Of a DNA stretch of 53,403 nucleotides, positions 1 through 8,612 are shown piece by piece. The position numbers and the translations under genes are program-made. This DNA is from Anaerostipes sp. GTDB lineage: Bacteria > Bacillota > Clostridia > Lachnospirales > Lachnospiraceae. Location: assembly GCA_028704435.1 (NCBI GenBank), contig JAQWFL010000017.1, positions 1 through 53,403 of the forward strand, written 5' to 3'. Each line of letters starts with the position of its first letter. Within the stretch, counting starts at the first letter, position 1. Under the pieces are notes generated by a model. It had not been told where the DNA came from. It was given only the letters and a program-made list of their open reading frames with translations, and did no database searches.

Positions 1-37
1 AGAAGAAAAGTAAAATGGCGAATTCTAGATTTCCTAC

Positions 38-66
38 TTGATATTGAAAATAAAACAGAGTAAAAT
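38..66 (+). promoter_or_regulatory. sigma-A type promoter for pta-ackA
   Basis: TTGATA at 38-43 and TAAAAT at 61-66 are separated by 17 bp, five of six consensus matches in each hexamer. Transcription would start near 73, giving a leader of about 135 nt before pta. This is a pattern match only. Confidence 0.5.
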
Positions 67-110
67 GAATCTATTAGTGATTAGATGTACGATGAAAAGT
101 ACAAAAAAGA

Positions 111-143
111 TTATTGTATACAAAACTAAATTATTGTATACTT
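111..143 (+). promoter_or_regulatory. tandem GntR-like operator candidates in the pta leader
   Basis: The 11-mer TTATTGTATAC occurs at 111-121 and again at 131-141, exactly 20 bp apart (about two helical turns). The first copy contains the perfect palindrome TTGTATACAA (114-123); the second, TTGTATACTT (134-143), is a near copy. TTGTATACAA resembles the core of GntR/FadR-subfamily operators, for example the B. subtilis gluconate operator. The sites lie about 40-70 bp downstream of the predicted start, so a bound repressor could block elongation. Function is inferred. Confidence 0.4.
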
Positions 144-208
144 CTATTAGTTTGTAGATTTCTATGAAATAAATTCATCTTTGTAGAAGGTTGAAAGGAG
201 CAACACAA

Positions 209-1207
209 ATGAGTTTTATTGATGTAATTAAAGATCGGGCAAAGAGCCAAAAAAAGACAATTGTTTTACCAGAGACAGATGATATGCGTACAATTGAGGC
301 AGCGTATAACGTACTTAAGGATGATATTGCCAATGTTATTTTAGTAGGGGAGAAAGATGAGATATTAAAGAAGGCAGACGGATTTGATATTTCAAAAGCG
401 CAATTTGTAAATCCAGCTTCATGTGAACACTTGAATACATATATTGAATCATTATGTGAGGCACGTAAGAAGAAGGGATTGTTACCTGAAGATGCAAAAG
501 AGATCTTATTATCAAACCCATTGTTCTTTGGTGCGGTTATGGTTCGTGTGGGAGATGCAGATGGGATGGTTGCAGGAGCCTGCAATTCATCAGCGAATGT
601 ATTAAGAGCAGCACTTCAGGTTGTTAAAACAGCACCAGGGACAGAGATTGTATCAACATTTATGTTATTAGATGTTCCTAACTGTACATTTGGTGCAAAT
701 GGAACCTTTGTATTTGCTGACTGTGGTTTGAATCAGAATCCAAATTCAGAACAATTAGCAGCAATTGCACAAAGTTCAGCAATCACATTTAGACAATTAG
801 TACAGGAAGAAGCAAGAGTAGCTATGTTATCACATTCAACATGTGGAAGTGCAAAACATGATGATGTTACAAAAGTAGTAGAAGCAACCAGCATTGCGAA
901 AGAAAAGTATCCAGATACTTTGATTTGTGGTGAATTGCAGCTAGATGCAGCAATTGTTCCAAGTGTTGCAGCTTCAAAAGCACCAAGAGAGAGTCAGGTT
1001 GCAGGACAAGCAAATGTACTTGTATTCCCAGATTTGGATGCAGGAAATATTGGTTATAAACTAGTACAGCGTCTTGGTGGAGCAGATGCATATGGACCAA
1101 TTACACAGGGAATTGCAAAACCAGTGAATGACTTATCACGTGGATGCAGTGCAGAAGATATTGTTGGAGCAGTAGCAATTACTGCTGTACAGGCACAACA
1201 GAATTAA
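209..1207 (+). CDS. pta: phosphate acetyltransferase
   Basis: Interconverts acetyl-CoA plus phosphate with acetyl phosphate plus CoA, the first step of acetate formation in fermenters. The protein is 332 aa, the normal size for the short Pta without N-terminal regulatory domains. Visible family signatures are the N-terminal VLPETDD region, the VRVGDADGMVAGA segment and the STCGSAKHDDV segment in the C-terminal half. I chose the ATG at 209 because AAAGGAG at 194-200 is well placed; an upstream TTG at 191 overlaps this ribosome site. ackA follows after 20 bp, so the two genes of the Pta-Ack pathway are co-transcribed, probably from the promoter at 38-66. Confidence 0.96.
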   Translation: MSFIDVIKDRAKSQKKTIVLPETDDMRTIEAAYNVLKDDIANVILVGEKDEILKKADGFDISKAQFVNPASCEHLNTYIESLCEARKKKGLLPEDAKEILLSNPLFFGAVMVRVGDADGMVAGACNSSANVLRAALQVVKTAPGTEIVSTFMLLDVPNCTFGANGTFVFADCGLNQNPNSEQLAAIAQSSAITFRQLVQEEARVAMLSHSTCGSAKHDDVTKVVEATSIAKEKYPDTLICGELQLDAAIVPSVAASKAPRESQVAGQANVLVFPDLDAGNIGYKLVQRLGGADAYGPITQGIAKPVNDLSRGCSAEDIVGAVAITAVQAQQN

Positions 1208-1227
1208 GAATAGAGGAGTATAAGAGT

Positions 1228-2421
1228 ATGAAAGTATTAGTTATCAATTGTGGTAGTTCATCATTAAAGTATCAATTAATCGACTCAGATACAGAGATAG
1301 TATTAGCAAAGGGATTATGCGAGAGAATCGGAATTGATGGAGCATTAACTCATGAACCATCAGGAAAAGGGAAGTTTAAATCAACACCTGCAATGCCAGA
1401 TCATAAAACAGCAATCGGAATTGTATTAGAGCAATTAACAGATGCCGAAGTTGGTGTTATTGCTTCTTTAGATGAGGTTGGAGCAGTTGGTCATCGAATT
1501 GTACATGGTGGAGAAAAGTTTACAAAGTCATGTATTATAACAGATGAAGTATTAAAGCAGGTAGAAGAATGCAGTGTGTTTGCACCTCTTCACAATCCAG
1601 CTGGATTGATTGGTGTTCGTGCATGTAAAGAACTTATGCCAAATCTTCCAATGGTAGCAGTATTTGACACCGCATTCCACCAAACAATGCCTGAAAAAGC
1701 ATATTTATATGGAATTCCTCGTAAATATTATGATGAAGATGGAATTCGCCGTTATGGATTTCATGGAACATCACATCAGTTTGTTTCAGCAGAAGCAGCT
1801 AAGATGTTAGGAAAAGATGTAAAAGATCTTAATGTTATTGTATGTCATCTTGGAAATGGTGCAAGTGTAACAGCAGTAAAGGGTGGAGAATCAGTTGATA
1901 CATCTATGGGATTAACACCATTAGAAGGATTGATTATGGGAACTCGTTCTGGAGATTTAGATCCAGCGATTATTGAGTTTATTGCAAATAAAGAGAATAA
2001 GACAGCTTCTGAAGTTCTTAATATTTTGAACAAAGAATCTGGAGTTCTTGGATTGTCTGGTGGAATTTCATCTGACTTTAGAGATGTAAAAGCAGCGAAA
2101 GCAGAAGGAAACAAAGCAGCATCAGCAGCATTAGATGCTTACGCATACAGAGTAGCAAAATACATTGGTGCATATACTGTAGCTATGAATGGTGTGGATG
2201 CAATTGCATTTACAGCAGGATTAGGTGAGAATGACGATGTTACAAGAGTAGCTATTTGTGAGTATCTAGGATGTATTGGAGCTACAATTGATGAAAAGAA
2301 GAATAATATTCATGGGGAAGCAGCAGTAATCTCAACAGATGACTCAAAAGTGACATTACTTTGTATTCCAACAAACGAAGAATTAATGATTGCAAGAGAT
2401 ACAGTAGCCCTTACAAAATAA
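1228..2421 (+). CDS. ackA: acetate kinase
   Basis: Converts acetyl phosphate and ADP to acetate and ATP, giving substrate-level ATP during fermentation. The 397-aa product is full length. It starts with the ASKHA-fold motif LVINCGSSSLKY, then VGHRIVHGGE, the FDTAFHQTMPE segment with the catalytic Asp, RRYGFHGTSH, and GTRSGDLDP with the active-site Arg. The start at 1228 follows GAGGAG at 1213-1218; an in-frame reading from 1144 would overlap pta and lacks family similarity. No terminator is seen after the gene; the next promoter lies in the short gap before yceD. Confidence 0.97.
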   Translation: MKVLVINCGSSSLKYQLIDSDTEIVLAKGLCERIGIDGALTHEPSGKGKFKSTPAMPDHKTAIGIVLEQLTDAEVGVIASLDEVGAVGHRIVHGGEKFTKSCIITDEVLKQVEECSVFAPLHNPAGLIGVRACKELMPNLPMVAVFDTAFHQTMPEKAYLYGIPRKYYDEDGIRRYGFHGTSHQFVSAEAAKMLGKDVKDLNVIVCHLGNGASVTAVKGGESVDTSMGLTPLEGLIMGTRSGDLDPAIIEFIANKENKTASEVLNILNKESGVLGLSGGISSDFRDVKAAKAEGNKAASAALDAYAYRVAKYIGAYTVAMNGVDAIAFTAGLGENDDVTRVAICEYLGCIGATIDEKKNNIHGEAAVISTDDSKVTLLCIPTNEELMIARDTVALTK

Positions 2422-2434
2422 GTTCATTATTTTC

Positions 2435-2463
2435 TTGACAAAGATCTAATGCATTTGTATAAT
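2435..2463 (+). promoter_or_regulatory. strong sigma-A promoter for yceD-rpmF
   Basis: Perfect consensus TTGACA (2435-2440) and TATAAT (2458-2463) with the ideal 17-bp spacer. It sits 14 bp after the ackA stop, so yceD and downstream genes have their own constitutive-type promoter. The ATG at 2462 overlaps the -10 box, which argues against it as the yceD start. Confidence 0.85.
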
Positions 2464-2491
2464 GGTACAGTATGAAATTTTAGGAGATAGT

Positions 2492-3010
2492 ATGCTTATT
2501 CAATTATCAAAGTTATTTTCAGTAACTGATTATGAGGAAAATATCACAGGTCATATTGACTTAGAAGACATTCAGATGGGACAAGAGTCATACCAGATTC
2601 GAGGGAAAGAAGACTTTCCCATTAAGATTAAGAATCATGGAAAACGCGAAGTGTCAATTGAACTTTCTACCAGTGTGACAATTGGGATACCATGTAGTCG
2701 GTGTTTGGAAGAGGTGTTGGTTCCAGTGGATATCAATGTTTTCCAAATTGTAAATGGGGATGATATTGAACAATCTTGTGAGAATGAATTACCTTTTATA
2801 GAGGAAAGCAATCTGGATGTGGATGAACTTATTTCAGAAGAAATCATTCCGTTATTGCCTACAAAGGTGCTATGCAGCAATGAATGCAAGGGTCTTTGTC
2901 CAGTGTGCGGAACGAATCTAAATAAGGAATCATGTGACTGTGATACAACAGTTCCAGATCCACGTATGGCGGCTATCCAAGATATTTTTAAGAATTTTAA
3001 GGAGGTGTAG
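2492..3010 (+). CDS. YceD/DUF177 family protein
   Basis: A 172-aa member of the DUF177 (YceD) family, which is nearly always found beside rpmF. YceD homologues are linked to 23S rRNA or 50S subunit accumulation in bacteria and plastids; the biochemical role is not settled. The protein has a central Cys pair (PCSRC) and a C-terminal cluster (CSNECKGLCPVCG and CDC) that looks zinc binding. The start at 2492 is preceded by TAGGAG at 2481-2486; the upstream ATG at 2462 lies within the promoter. rpmF starts 5 bp after the stop. Confidence 0.85.
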   Translation: MLIQLSKLFSVTDYEENITGHIDLEDIQMGQESYQIRGKEDFPIKIKNHGKREVSIELSTSVTIGIPCSRCLEEVLVPVDINVFQIVNGDDIEQSCENELPFIEESNLDVDELISEEIIPLLPTKVLCSNECKGLCPVCGTNLNKESCDCDTTVPDPRMAAIQDIFKNFKEV

Positions 3011-3015
3011 ATACC

Positions 3016-3198
3016 ATGTCAATTTGTCCAAAGAATAAATCTTCAAAAGGAAGAAGAGACAAACGTAGAGCTAACTGGAAGATGACTGCTCCAGCGTTAG
3101 TTAAATGTAGCAAGTGCGGTGAATTAATGATGCCTCATAGAGTATGTAAGGCTTGTGGTTCTTACAACAAAAAAGAAATCATTAATACAGCTGAATAA
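3016..3198 (+). CDS. rpmF: 50S ribosomal protein L32
   Basis: Sixty-residue L32 with the conserved basic N-terminus and a zinc-ribbon: CSKC and CKAC are the two Cys pairs, so this is the zinc-containing C+ form. Ribosome site AAGGAGG lies about 10 bp upstream, inside the end of yceD. The yceD-rpmF-plsX order is the common bacterial arrangement connecting ribosome and phospholipid genes. Confidence 0.97.
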   Translation: MSICPKNKSSKGRRDKRRANWKMTAPALVKCSKCGELMMPHRVCKACGSYNKKEIINTAE

Positions 3199-3208
3199 AT
3201 GAAGGTAT

Positions 3209-3285
3209 AGATGAAGAGTTTCATCTTTTAGAAGCGCCATGCGTTTAGACTGTATAGTTTATTCGAATGGTGCTTTTCCTTTATA
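3209..3285 (+). terminator. two consecutive hairpins between rpmF and plsX, possible attenuator
   Basis: A short hairpin (AGATGAA 3209-3215 with TTCATCT 3220-3226) is followed by TTT. A second one pairs AAGCGCCAT (3232-3240) with ATGGTGCTT (3267-3275), with one G-U and a 26-nt loop, followed by T-rich sequence. Either could reduce read-through into plsX. Neither has a perfect U tract, so this is a moderate call. Confidence 0.35.
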
Positions 3286-3310
3286 TTTTTGTATTAAAAA
3301 AGGAGAAATT

Positions 3311-4318
3311 ATGAATGAATTAGTTAAAGTAGCTGTAGATGCTATGGGTGGTGACAATGCACCGGGCGAAATTGTAAAAGGTGCAGTGGATGCTGTAAAT
3401 GAGAATAATGAAATTAAGGTTTTTTTAGTTGGTAAGGAGAATAGAATTCAGGAAGAACTAAAAAAATATCAATATAAACGGGAGCAAATCGACGTTGTAA
3501 ATGCAGAGGAAGAAATTTCTTGTGATGAATCACCAGTGGAGGCGATTCGTAAGAAGAAAGATTCTTCCATGGTAGTAGCAATGAAGATGGTAAAGGATAA
3601 GAGTGCAGATGCATTTGTTTCGGCAGGAAGTTCTGGGGCTATTTTAGTCGGAGGACAGTTTGTTGTGGGAAGAATTCGAGGAATTAAGAGATCACCACTT
3701 GCAGTTCTAATGCCTACTGTAAAAGGAGTATCATTGATTATTGACTGTGGTGCTAATATGGATTCTAAAGCAGAATATCTACACTCATTTGCTAAAATGG
3801 GGTCTATCTATATGGAACATGTGGTTGGAATTAAAAGTCCTAAAGTTGCATTGGTTAATGTTGGAATGGAAGAAGAAAAAGGAAATGCATTGGTAAAAGA
3901 AACCATGCCATTATTAAAAGATGATCAGGATATTAATTATTCAGGTTATATTGAAGCAAGGGATATTCATGCAGGAGCAGCAGATGTAATTGTATGTGAT
4001 GCTTTTGTTGGAAATGTGATTCTGAAATTATCCGAGGGATTATCGTCTTCTTTGGTTCGTATGATAAAAAAAGGCTTGATGAGTACAGTACGCAGTAAAA
4101 TAGGTGCAGTTCTGGCATTGCCTGCATTAAAGAAAACGCTAAAGAAATTTGATGCTACAGAGTACGGGGGAGCACCGCTTCTTGGACTTAATGGACTTGT
4201 TGTGAAAATGCATGGAAACGCTACAGCGAAAGAGACTAAAAATGCAATTATTCAATGTATTACATTTTCTCAGGAGAATATTAACAGCAAGATTAAAGAA
4301 CAGATTGTTGAGGGATAA
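3311..4318 (+). CDS. plsX: phosphate acyltransferase PlsX
   Basis: Makes acyl-phosphate from acyl-ACP at the membrane surface, the first step of the PlsX/PlsY route to phosphatidic acid. The 335-aa product has the family N-terminus VAVDAMGGDNAP and the conserved segments SAGSSGAILVGG, DCGANMDSKAEYLHSFA and DAFVGNVILKLSEG. The start at 3311 follows AAGGAGAAATT. The acpP gene that often follows plsX is not present; rnc begins 6 bp after the stop. Confidence 0.96.
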   Translation: MNELVKVAVDAMGGDNAPGEIVKGAVDAVNENNEIKVFLVGKENRIQEELKKYQYKREQIDVVNAEEEISCDESPVEAIRKKKDSSMVVAMKMVKDKSADAFVSAGSSGAILVGGQFVVGRIRGIKRSPLAVLMPTVKGVSLIIDCGANMDSKAEYLHSFAKMGSIYMEHVVGIKSPKVALVNVGMEEEKGNALVKETMPLLKDDQDINYSGYIEARDIHAGAADVIVCDAFVGNVILKLSEGLSSSLVRMIKKGLMSTVRSKIGAVLALPALKKTLKKFDATEYGGAPLLGLNGLVVKMHGNATAKETKNAIIQCITFSQENINSKIKEQIVEG

Positions 4319-4324
4319 TGTGTG

Positions 4325-5011
4325 ATGAAAGAAATCAATATTGAAGAATTTCAAGAGAAGATTCAAATTGAGTTTAATGATAAAGAGTTATTAAGTGTTG
4401 CGTTGACACACAGTTCTTTTTCTAATGAAAGAAAAATCAATAGGCGAGCAAACAATGAAAGACTTGAATTTTTGGGAGATGCAGTCTTGGAGATTGTAGT
4501 GAGTGATTATTTGTTCCGTGCATACCCAAAGAAACCAGAGGGCGAGTTGACAAAATTAAGAGCAAGTCTTGTGTGTGAACCAACATTGGCAGCATGTGCT
4601 AGAGATATTTCTTTAGGTGATTATCTATTCTTGAGCAAAGGGGAGACTTTGACAGGGGGAGATGACAGAGATTCTATTTTGTCTGATGCATTTGAAGCGG
4701 TAATTGGAGCTGTTTACATGGATCAGGGATATGATAAAGCTAAGTTTTTTATTGATACTTACTTGTTGGGAGATGTGGAAGATAAGGTGTTATTCTATGA
4801 TTCCAAAACAAAACTTCAGGAGATGGTTCAAAGTGTCTCAAAAGAGAGAGTGGAATATCGTCTGGTAAAAGAAGAGGGACCAGATCATATGAAAACATTT
4901 ACAGTAGAAGTAATGCTAGAAGATAAATTATTAGGCGTTGGAGAAGGAAGAAGTAAAAAGAGTGCAGAGCAAAAGGCGGCATATGAAGCAATAAAGAGCA
5001 AGAAGATATAG
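4325..5011 (+). CDS. rnc: ribonuclease III
   Basis: Double-strand-specific endoribonuclease for rRNA processing and cleavage of structured mRNAs. The 228-aa protein has the endonuclease signature NERLEFLGDAVLEI, a second acidic motif DAFEAVIGAVYMDQG, and a C-terminal dsRNA-binding domain from about residue 155 starting at DSKTKLQEMVQ. I chose the ATG at 4325, 9 bp after GAGGGA (4310-4315); a GTG at 4322 is one codon upstream and cannot be excluded. The pnp leader hairpin in this window is a plausible substrate. smc follows 9 bp later. Confidence 0.96.
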   Translation: MKEINIEEFQEKIQIEFNDKELLSVALTHSSFSNERKINRRANNERLEFLGDAVLEIVVSDYLFRAYPKKPEGELTKLRASLVCEPTLAACARDISLGDYLFLSKGETLTGGDDRDSILSDAFEAVIGAVYMDQGYDKAKFFIDTYLLGDVEDKVLFYDSKTKLQEMVQSVSKERVEYRLVKEEGPDHMKTFTVEVMLEDKLLGVGEGRSKKSAEQKAAYEAIKSKKI

Positions 5012-5020
5012 AGGGCAGAT

Positions 5021-8000
5021 ATGTACTTGAAGAACATAGAAGTAAATGGATTTAAATCATTTGCTCATAAAATGGTATTTGAATTCAATAGTGGAATTAC
5101 AGGGATTGTAGGACCTAATGGAAGTGGGAAAAGTAATGTTGCAGATGCTGTTCGCTGGGTATTGGGAGAGCAAAGTGCAAAGCAGCTTCGTGGAGCTAAA
5201 ATGGAGGATGTTATTTTTTCTGGAACTGAGATGAGAAAACCTATGGGGTCTGCATATGTTGCTATTACCATGGATAACAGTGACCACAGCCTTCCTATTG
5301 ACTTTGAAGAAGTTACTGTGGCAAGGCGTGTGTATCGTTCTGGAGAAAGTGAATATCTGATTAATGGTGGCAGCTGCCGAAGAAAAGATATTGTAGAGTT
5401 GTTTTTTGATACAGGAGTCGGAAAAGAAGGATATTCTATCATTGGACAAGGCCAGATTGATCAAATTTTAAATGGAAAACCAGAGGATCGCAGAGAATTA
5501 TTTGATGAAGCTGCTGGAATTGTAAAATATAAAAAAAATAAAGCAGAAACAGAAAAATCTTTAGAGGTTGAGAGAGATAATCTGGAACGTATTACAGATA
5601 TTTTAACTGAGCTTGACAGACAGGTTGGACCATTAAAAAAGCAATCAGAAAAGGCAAGAGAGTGTCTTGCTTATCGGGAAAAATTAAAAGAATATGATAC
5701 AACAATGTTTGTACTTGAAAATACTCAGCTTACAAAAGAACTGAAGGAATTAGACGAGAAGGTTGAAATTCAGCAAAACGATTTAGCTCAGTCGGAAAAG
5801 GAAAACGAGAGGGCGAAGGGAAAAACTGAAACAGTTGAAATCTTACTAGAAAAGGCAAGGGCTTTATTAGAAGATGAAAATCGAAAGCTAAATGAAGAAA
5901 AATTGTCAAAAGAAAAAGAAGAAGGTTTCATTCAAGTTTTAGAAGAACAAATTAATACAGTAAGGGCAAAAGAGAGTCATTATACAGAGAATTTTAATCG
6001 ATTAACCAGCAGTCAAGAGCAAAAGAAGAAAGAATTAAATGAGCAAAAGGAACTACTCCAAAAGAATCAAGCTGCATTGGAAGCTATGATAAAGGAGAGA
6101 GTTGACAAGGAAAGTAAAGTTGCATTTCTTGAAAAGAAAATTCAGGATACCCAAGCTCAGATTGATGAATTGAGACACAATGTAACTAGTTTTACAGATA
6201 ACAAGTTAAATGTTTCTTCTAAAGTGGAACATCACGAGACAGTGAAGCACCATCTGGCAGAGAGAATGAAACAATTAGAGATTCAGCTTTCGGAAACCAG
6301 AGAAAATAAAGGGACCCAGGAGATTCTTTCTTTTTCTTCTAAAAAACTGGAACAAGAATTGCAAGAACAAAAAGAAGGTTTGATTCAAAAGAATCGAGGA
6401 AAGCAAAAGAAATTAGCGGAGATTCAGGAAAGAATTCAGGCACTGCAAAGACAAAATGCTGCTAAGAGAGATGAATATCGCAAGTATCAAGCAAGATATG
6501 AATCTATCCGTAATATGACAGAACGTTATGATGGATACGGGGTTGGTATTCAACGTGTTATGGAACAAAAAAAACAAAACCCTGGCATTGTTGGATCAGT
6601 TGCAGACATTATTCATGTTGAGAAGCGTTATGAGACGGCAATGGAAATCGCTCTTGGTGGGGCTATTCGAAACATCGTAACTAAGACCCAGAAGACTGCA
6701 AGAGATATGATTGCTTTTCTAAAACAGAATCGGTATGGAAGAGTTACATTTCTCCCGTTAGATGCAGTTAAAGGCAGAGGTGAATTTCCTAGAAAAGAAG
6801 CATTGTTAGAGCCAGGTGTGTTAGGACCTGCCAATGAACTAGTTCAGTATGATAATCAATTTGATGGACTGTTTCGTTCTCTTCTTGGAAGAACGTTGAT
6901 TGTAGATGGAATAGAAAATGCAACGAAGATTGCAAATAAATACCACCATTCTATCCGAATTGTTACTCTAGAGGGGGAACTTTTAAATCCTGGAGGTTCC
7001 ATGGCTGGAGGAGCATTTAAAAATAAAAGTAATCTCCTTGGTAGAAATCGAGAATTATCAGAATTAGAAGACCAGGTAAAATCAAAAAAAGAATCCATTG
7101 AAAAAGTGGTTCAGGAACTGCAACAAGAGAATGACAAGATTGAAGTTGTCCGTCAGGAACAAAATGATATTCTAAGAGAAACTCAAGAAGTTGATTTGGA
7201 TATTAATAGTACAAAGATGACATTAAAGACAATTTTAGAACGTCAAAGAGAGTATGACGAGGAGATAAAACAAATTGAGACAAGCATTGGAAGCTTGAAT
7301 CTTGAGCAGGAAGAAAACGAATCTCAATTAGTCTCGTTATATGAAAAGAAAAATACACTGGAAGATGCAAATAAGACAGATGAAGACCAGATTGAAGCAT
7401 TGGAAAAAGAACTTACAAATGCCACAGAAAAAGCTGAAAAAATGGCTGGAGAAGTGAGCCAGGTTCATATTAAGAACAGTGCATTATCTCAGGAGGCTGA
7501 CTATATTCGAAGCAACCAGGAGAGAATTGAATACGAATTAAAGGATATCTTAAATGAGCTAAATCAATTGAAAGTGGAGTCTACAGATGTGGATGGAGAA
7601 GTATCTGCAAAAGAAAAAGAAATTATAGATACGAAAAAATCCATTGAAAAGAGAGCAGCATTGATTGAAGGACTAAATGGCAAGATTCATGAAATGGAAG
7701 CAGATTTATCCAAAGAAAATGAGGCTTACAAAAAGGCAATCAAAGACAGTCAGGAAACGTTAGAAGCAATCAGTCGCTGCAAGGAGGAAGGAATTCGTCT
7801 AGAAAATCTTCTGGAAAAAGCAAAGGGGAAACAAGAAAGTCTCTTGAATTATATGTGGGAAACATATGAAATGACCTATCATGCAGCAAAAGAAAAAATG
7901 CAGGATGATTCTAATATCTCTATGACAGAACTTCGAGGTTTCATCAATGAAATGAAACAGAAGATTCGTCAGCTGGGGAATGTCAATTTAAATGCCATTG

Positions 8001-8581
8001 AAGAATATCAAGAAGTTTCTGAACGTTATGAATTTTTGACAAGGCAACATGAAGATATTGTAAAAGCAGAGGAACAACTTGTAGGGATTATAGAGGAACT
8101 TGAAGTAAAAATGCGTGAGCAGTTTAACTATAAGTTTAGAGAAATTCAAACTATGTTTCAAAATGTATTTGCGGAATTATTTGGTGGGGGAACGGCAAAG
8201 CTTGAGTTGACAGAAGGTGACGTTCTTGAATCGGGTGTTCGTATTATTGCACAGCCTCCAGGAAAGAAGTTACAGAATATGATGCAGTTATCTGGAGGAG
8301 AAAAAGCTTTAACTGCGATTTCACTTTTATTTGCAATTCAAAATTTAAAACCATCGCCATTTTGTCTTTTAGATGAAATTGAAGCGGCATTAGATGATTC
8401 TAATGTAACCCGATTTGCAGGCTATTTACATAAGTTGACAGAAAACACACAATTTATTGTAATTACTCACAGACGTGGTACAATGACAGCAGCAGATATT
8501 TTGTATGGTATTACCATGCAGGAAAAGGGAGTTTCAACCCTTGTATCTGTAAATTTAATCGAAGATGATTTAGAGGAATAG
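5021..8581 (+). CDS. smc: chromosome segregation protein SMC
   Basis: Core ATPase of the bacterial condensin complex, which compacts and aligns sister chromosomes together with ScpA and ScpB (not in this window). The 1186-aa product is full length. The N-terminal head has Walker A GPNGSGKS at residues 31-38. Two long coiled-coil arms flank a hinge at about 520-640, which includes GSVADIIHVEKRYETAMEIALGG segments. The C-terminal head has the signature LSGGEKA near 1090 and Walker B LLDEIEAALDD near 1115. The rnc-smc-ftsY order is typical of Firmicutes. No frame disruption is seen. Confidence 0.98.
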   Translation: MYLKNIEVNGFKSFAHKMVFEFNSGITGIVGPNGSGKSNVADAVRWVLGEQSAKQLRGAKMEDVIFSGTEMRKPMGSAYVAITMDNSDHSLPIDFEEVTVARRVYRSGESEYLINGGSCRRKDIVELFFDTGVGKEGYSIIGQGQIDQILNGKPEDRRELFDEAAGIVKYKKNKAETEKSLEVERDNLERITDILTELDRQVGPLKKQSEKARECLAYREKLKEYDTTMFVLENTQLTKELKELDEKVEIQQNDLAQSEKENERAKGKTETVEILLEKARALLEDENRKLNEEKLSKEKEEGFIQVLEEQINTVRAKESHYTENFNRLTSSQEQKKKELNEQKELLQKNQAALEAMIKERVDKESKVAFLEKKIQDTQAQIDELRHNVTSFTDNKLNVSSKVEHHETVKHHLAERMKQLEIQLSETRENKGTQEILSFSSKKLEQELQEQKEGLIQKNRGKQKKLAEIQERIQALQRQNAAKRDEYRKYQARYESIRNMTERYDGYGVGIQRVMEQKKQNPGIVGSVADIIHVEKRYETAMEIALGGAIRNIVTKTQKTARDMIAFLKQNRYGRVTFLPLDAVKGRGEFPRKEALLEPGVLGPANELVQYDNQFDGLFRSLLGRTLIVDGIENATKIANKYHHSIRIVTLEGELLNPGGSMAGGAFKNKSNLLGRNRELSELEDQVKSKKESIEKVVQELQQENDKIEVVRQEQNDILRETQEVDLDINSTKMTLKTILERQREYDEEIKQIETSIGSLNLEQEENESQLVSLYEKKNTLEDANKTDEDQIEALEKELTNATEKAEKMAGEVSQVHIKNSALSQEADYIRSNQERIEYELKDILNELNQLKVESTDVDGEVSAKEKEIIDTKKSIEKRAALIEGLNGKIHEMEADLSKENEAYKKAIKDSQETLEAISRCKEEGIRLENLLEKAKGKQESLLNYMWETYEMTYHAAKEKMQDDSNISMTELRGFINEMKQKIRQLGNVNLNAIEEYQEVSERYEFLTRQHEDIVKAEEQLVGIIEELEVKMREQFNYKFREIQTMFQNVFAELFGGGTAKLELTEGDVLESGVRIIAQPPGKKLQNMMQLSGGEKALTAISLLFAIQNLKPSPFCLLDEIEAALDDSNVTRFAGYLHKLTENTQFIVITHRRGTMTAADILYGITMQEKGVSTLVSVNLIEDDLEE

Positions 8582-8612
8582 TAAAAAGGTTTGGAATGAA
8601 GGAGGCAATAAT

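Noticed and set aside
175..585. 136-codon antisense frame opposite pta
   Set aside because: Fully covered by conserved pta codons, no start signals; a shadow.
5057..5464. Long antisense open frames opposite the start of smc
   Set aside because: Two overlapping minus-strand frames lie entirely within the conserved SMC head sequence and show no ribosome site or protein family features; they are coding shadows.
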